NCBI RefSeq assembly: GCF_945952055.1
Contig: NZ_CAMFHB010000035.1
Span: 1 to 64,000 of the forward strand
Direction of reading: 5' to 3'
Length of the DNA stretch: 64,000 nucleotides
Source of the DNA: an uncultured Alsobacter sp.
GTDB taxonomy: Bacteria; Pseudomonadota; Alphaproteobacteria; Rhizobiales; Beijerinckiaceae
Positions 60,771 to 64,000 of this stretch are shown here, one piece after another. The position numbers and the translations under genes were made by a program. Each line of letters starts with the position of its first letter. Positions within the stretch are counted from its first letter, which is position 1. The notes below the pieces were generated by a model that was not told the origin of the DNA, made no database searches, and saw nothing but the letters and a program-made list of their open reading frames with translations.

Positions 60771-60857
60771 GTCCTGGCCGGGCTACGGCCCGGCCATCCA
60801 CGACTTCGGGACGGCCCCGGCAAAGTCGTGGGTGCCCGGGCCAAGCCCGGGCAGGAC
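60771..60857. repeat. REP/MITE-like intergenic palindromic element
   Basis: GTCCTGGCCGGGCTACGGCCCGGCCATCCACGACTT ... AAGTCGTGGGTGCCCGGGCCAAGCCCGGGCAGGAC: long imperfect inverted repeat, each arm itself palindromic. Confidence 0.75.
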
Positions 60858-60917
60858 GCGTTGAGGATGAATGATGAAGCATGAGCGACAGGCGAAACGT
60901 GACGCCGCTGCCGCTCC

Positions 60918-61895
60918 TCACGCCTGCGGATCGTCGATCCCCACCTCGCCCGGCTCGACGTGGTAGTGTGTCGAGCAGAACTCGCAGGTGATGCCGATGC
61001 GGCCGTCGTCGCCGACCATCGCGCGCCGCTCCTCGTCGGAGAACTGCCGCAGCATCGACAGGATGCGCTCGCGCGAGCAGCGGCAGCGCTCCACCACGGG
61101 CTGGGCCTCGAACACCCTCACGCCGCGCTCATGGAAGAGACGGTAGAGGAGGTCCTCGCTGGTCAGCGTGGGATCGACGAGTTCATGGTCCTCGACGGTC
61201 TCCGTGAGGAGCCGAGCCTCGGTCCAGGCATCGTCCTCCTGGAGGGGAGAGGCCTCGACGCCGTCCGGGGCATCGCCGGGCGGCAGATCCGCCTGCCGCA
61301 TGCGGTCCACGGAGGTGGGCAGGAACTGCGCGATGATGCCGCCGGCGCGCCAATGCGTCCCCGCGGGCTCGCCTCCCAGCGTCTCGGCCACCGCGATCCT
61401 GACACGCGTCGGAATCTGCTCGGACTGCCTGAAATACTGGTGCGCCGCCTCTTCGATCGACTGGCCTTCGAGCGCGACGATGCCCTGGTAGCGCGACATG
61501 TCGGCGCCCTGGTCGATCGTCAGCGCGAGGTGCCCGCGCCCCAGCAGGGCGGGCGGCGACGGAGCGGCCCCCAGCTGGGACAGCCGGGTTTCGTCGAAGC
61601 GCGCATAGGCGCGCACCCGGTCGGGGGCTTCGAAATCGACGACCAGCATGTCGACGGGACCGTCCGTGCGGGTCTGGAGCTGGAAGCGCCCCTGGAACTT
61701 CAGGGACGTTCCGAGCAGCACCCCGAGCACGACCATCTCGCCGAGCAGGCGGGAGACCGAGGCCGGATAGGCATGCCGCGTGAGGATCCGGTCGACCAGG
61801 GGCCCGAGCCGGACGATACGGCCACGGGCATCGAGCGCTTCCACCGCGAAGGGGATCACCCGGTCGTCACGGTCCGGGTGCGTCGAAGGCGTCAT
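60918..61895 (-). CDS. hslO: Hsp33-family redox chaperone
   Basis: C-terminal [12 protein letters not shown]...[10 protein letters not shown] zinc-binding cysteines. Confidence 0.94.
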   Translation of the reverse strand: MTPSTHPDRDDRVIPFAVEALDARGRIVRLGPLVDRILTRHAYPASVSRLLGEMVVLGVLLGTSLKFQGRFQLQTRTDGPVDMLVVDFEAPDRVRAYARFDETRLSQLGAAPSPPALLGRGHLALTIDQGADMSRYQGIVALEGQSIEEAAHQYFRQSEQIPTRVRIAVAETLGGEPAGTHWRAGGIIAQFLPTSVDRMRQADLPPGDAPDGVEASPLQEDDAWTEARLLTETVEDHELVDPTLTSEDLLYRLFHERGVRVFEAQPVVERCRCSRERILSMLRQFSDEERRAMVGDDGRIGITCEFCSTHYHVEPGEVGIDDPQA

Positions 61896-62821
61896 CGGTC
61901 CAGCGCGCCGAGGCACCAGGCCAGGACGCCCTTCTGAGCGTGAAGCCGGTTCTCGGCCTCGTCGAACACGACGGACTGCGGGCCGTCCATGACCTCGTCC
62001 GTGACCTCCTCGCCGCGATGGGCGGGCAGGCAGTGCATGAACACGGCCTTCTCGGACGCGGCCTTCATGAGCCGGGAGTTCACCTGGTACGGCGCCAGCA
62101 GGTTGTGGCGTCGCCCGGCATCCTCGTCTCCCATCGAGACCCAGCAGTCGGTGACGACGCAATCGACGCCGGACACCGCCTCGATGGGATCCTCCATGTA
62201 GGCCACGCGCGCGCCCTCGCGGCGCGCCCAGGCGAGCAGGTCCGCCGGCGGCGCCAATTCGTCAGGCGACGCGATGTTGACGCGGAAGTCGAACCGCGCG
62301 GCCGCGTGGACCCACGACGTCAGGACGTTGTTGCTGTCGCCGACCCAGGCCACGGTGCGGCCCTGGATGGGGCCGCGGTGCTCCTCGTAGGTCATCACGT
62401 CCGCCATGATCTGGCAGGGATGCGAGGACTTGGTGAGCCCGTTGATCACCGGCACGGTCGCGTGCTCGGCCAGCTCGCGCACGGCGTTCTGGTCGAGCAT
62501 GCGGATGACGATGGCGTCGACGTAGCGCGACAGGACGCGCGCGGTGTCGGCGATCGTCTCGCCGCGGCCGAGCTGCATCTCCTGGCCCGTGAGCATGATC
62601 GTCTCGCCGCCCAGTTCGCGCATGGCGAGGTCGAAGGAGACCCGCGTCCGCGTGGACGGCTTGTCGAAGATCATGGCGAGGGACTTGCCCTCGAGCGGAC
62701 GCTCCGGCTGCGGCTTGCCGCGCTGGCGCGACTTCTTCAGGGCGACCGACGCATCGAGAATGCTGCGCAGGTCGTCCGTCGAGAACGACGAGATGTCGAG
62801 GAAGTGCCGGGGCGACGTCAT
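61892..62821 (-). CDS. argF: ornithine carbamoyltransferase
   Basis: [37 protein letters not shown]. Confidence 0.96.
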   Translation of the reverse strand: MTSPRHFLDISSFSTDDLRSILDASVALKKSRQRGKPQPERPLEGKSLAMIFDKPSTRTRVSFDLAMRELGGETIMLTGQEMQLGRGETIADTARVLSRYVDAIVIRMLDQNAVRELAEHATVPVINGLTKSSHPCQIMADVMTYEEHRGPIQGRTVAWVGDSNNVLTSWVHAAARFDFRVNIASPDELAPPADLLAWARREGARVAYMEDPIEAVSGVDCVVTDCWVSMGDEDAGRRHNLLAPYQVNSRLMKAASEKAVFMHCLPAHRGEEVTDEVMDGPQSVVFDEAENRLHAQKGVLAWCLGALDR

Positions 62822-64000
62822 TCCGCCGCCCCTTTCATCGCCGCTGCCTCGAGCGCCGACGCGGCCCGGTCGAGGCTGGCCAGCGCCGCCGCGACCTCGG
62901 CCTCGCCGATGATCAGCGGGGGCAGGAGCCGCAGCACGTTGTCGCCGGCCGGCACGGAGAGCAGGTGCTCCTTGCGCGCCGCCGCCGCGAGATCCGTGTT
63001 CGGCACGACGCACTTCAGGCCGATGAGCAGGCCCTCGCCGCGCACCCCCTCGATGACGGTGGGGTGCCGATCGCAGAGCTCGGCCAGACGCTGCTTCATC
63101 AGCAGCGCCGTGCGCTCGACCTTGTCCAGGAAGCCGGGCTCGAGGATCACGTCGAGCACCGCGTTGCCGACCGCCATCGCCAGCGGATTGCCGCCGAAGG
63201 TGGTGCCGTGCACGCCGGCCGTCATGCCCTTGCCGGCCTCCGCCGTCGACAGGCAGGCGCCCATCGGGAAGCCGCCGCCGATGCCCTTGGCGATCGCCAT
63301 GATGTCGGGCGTGACGCCGTACTTCTGGTGCGCGAACAGCTTGCCCGTGCGCCCGACGCCGGTCTGCACCTCGTCGAAGATGAGGAGCAGGCCGTGCTCG
63401 TCGCACAGCTCGCGCAGGCCGCGCAGGCACTGCGGCGGCACGGGACGCACGCCGCCCTCGCCCTGGATCGGCTCGATCAGGATCGCGCCCGTCTCCGGCC
63501 CGATGGCGGCCTTGAGTGCCTCGTGGTCGCCGAACGGCACCTGGTCGAAACCTTCGACCTTGGGACCGAAGCCTTCCAGGTACTTCTTCTGGCCGCCCGC
63601 GGCGATCGTCGCCAGCGTGCGCCCGTGGAAGGCCCCTTCGAAGGTGATGATGCGGTAGCGCTCGGGCTGGCCGTTCGCATGATGATACTTGCGCGCCATC
63701 TTGATGGCGCACTCGAGCGCCTCCGCCCCTGAGTTCGTGAAGAACACATGGTCGGCGAAGGTGTTGTCGACCAGCCGCTGGGCGAGGTCCCGCCCGTTGG
63801 GGATCTGGTACAGGTTGGAGACGTGCCAGAGCTTCTTCGCCTGGTCCGTCAACGCCTCGACGAGGTGGGGATGGCAATGGCCGAGCGCATTCACGGCGAT
63901 GCCCGATCCGAAGTCGAGGTAGCGCTCACCTCGGTCCGTGACGAGCCACGCGCCCTCGCCTCGCTCGAAAGAGAGCTCGGCGCGCGCGAAGGTGGGGAGG
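62818..64000 (-). CDS. argD: acetylornithine aminotransferase (5' end outside window)
   Basis: [42 protein letters not shown]; frame stays open to the window end. Confidence 0.95.
   Translation of the reverse strand, partial: LPTFARAELSFERGEGAWLVTDRGERYLDFGSGIAVNALGHCHPHLVEALTDQAKKLWHVSNLYQIPNGRDLAQRLVDNTFADHVFFTNSGAEALECAIKMARKYHHANGQPERYRIITFEGAFHGRTLATIAAGGQKKYLEGFGPKVEGFDQVPFGDHEALKAAIGPETGAILIEPIQGEGGVRPVPPQCLRGLRELCDEHGLLLIFDEVQTGVGRTGKLFAHQKYGVTPDIMAIAKGIGGGFPMGACLSTAEAGKGMTAGVHGTTFGGNPLAMAVGNAVLDVILEPGFLDKVERTALLMKQRLAELCDRHPTVIEGVRGEGLLIGLKCVVPNTDLAAAARKEHLLSVPAGDNVLRLLPPLIIGEAEVAAALASLDRAASALEAAAMKGAAE

Overview
The window is high-GC alphaproteobacterial chromosome (Hyphomicrobiales-like, inferred from gene content). 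The backbone carries: a PodJ-like SEL1 protein; a divergent four-gene set of ligase-associated DNA-repair genes (exonuclease + ATP-dependent ligase, DEXH helicase + PdeM); argE and apaG; a LacI-regulated carbohydrate ABC transporter and sugar-acid-type catabolic cluster; metZ behind what I read as a SAM-II riboswitch with an overlapping terminator/antiterminator; dcd; tRNA-Gly(CCC); katG; a two-component system whose response regulator is frameshifted at a G10 run; SCO; class I lysK; pyrD; a MATE transporter; the lrp-dadX-dadA set; hslO, argF and argD (partial). The main feature is an ~11.9-kb integrative element (about 35424-47295) inserted in a family 2 glycosyltransferase gene. The two gene halves are still in frame across a shared 7-bp GCATCCA core, and both ends carry paired GTTGCGAC repeats at 11-bp spacing, consistent with integrase arm sites. 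The element encodes a tyrosine integrase, an AlpA-like HTH protein, a phage-type replication protein with an embedded palindromic iteron-like array (and a frameshift), a lone tail tape-measure-like protein with no other recognisable virion genes, a ParB-like fragment carrying a 31-bp palindrome, and a cargo-positioned protein with a HEPN-like R-x4-H motif. It looks like a compact phage satellite or a heavily reduced prophage. No database search was possible; all calls come from reading the sequence and translations.
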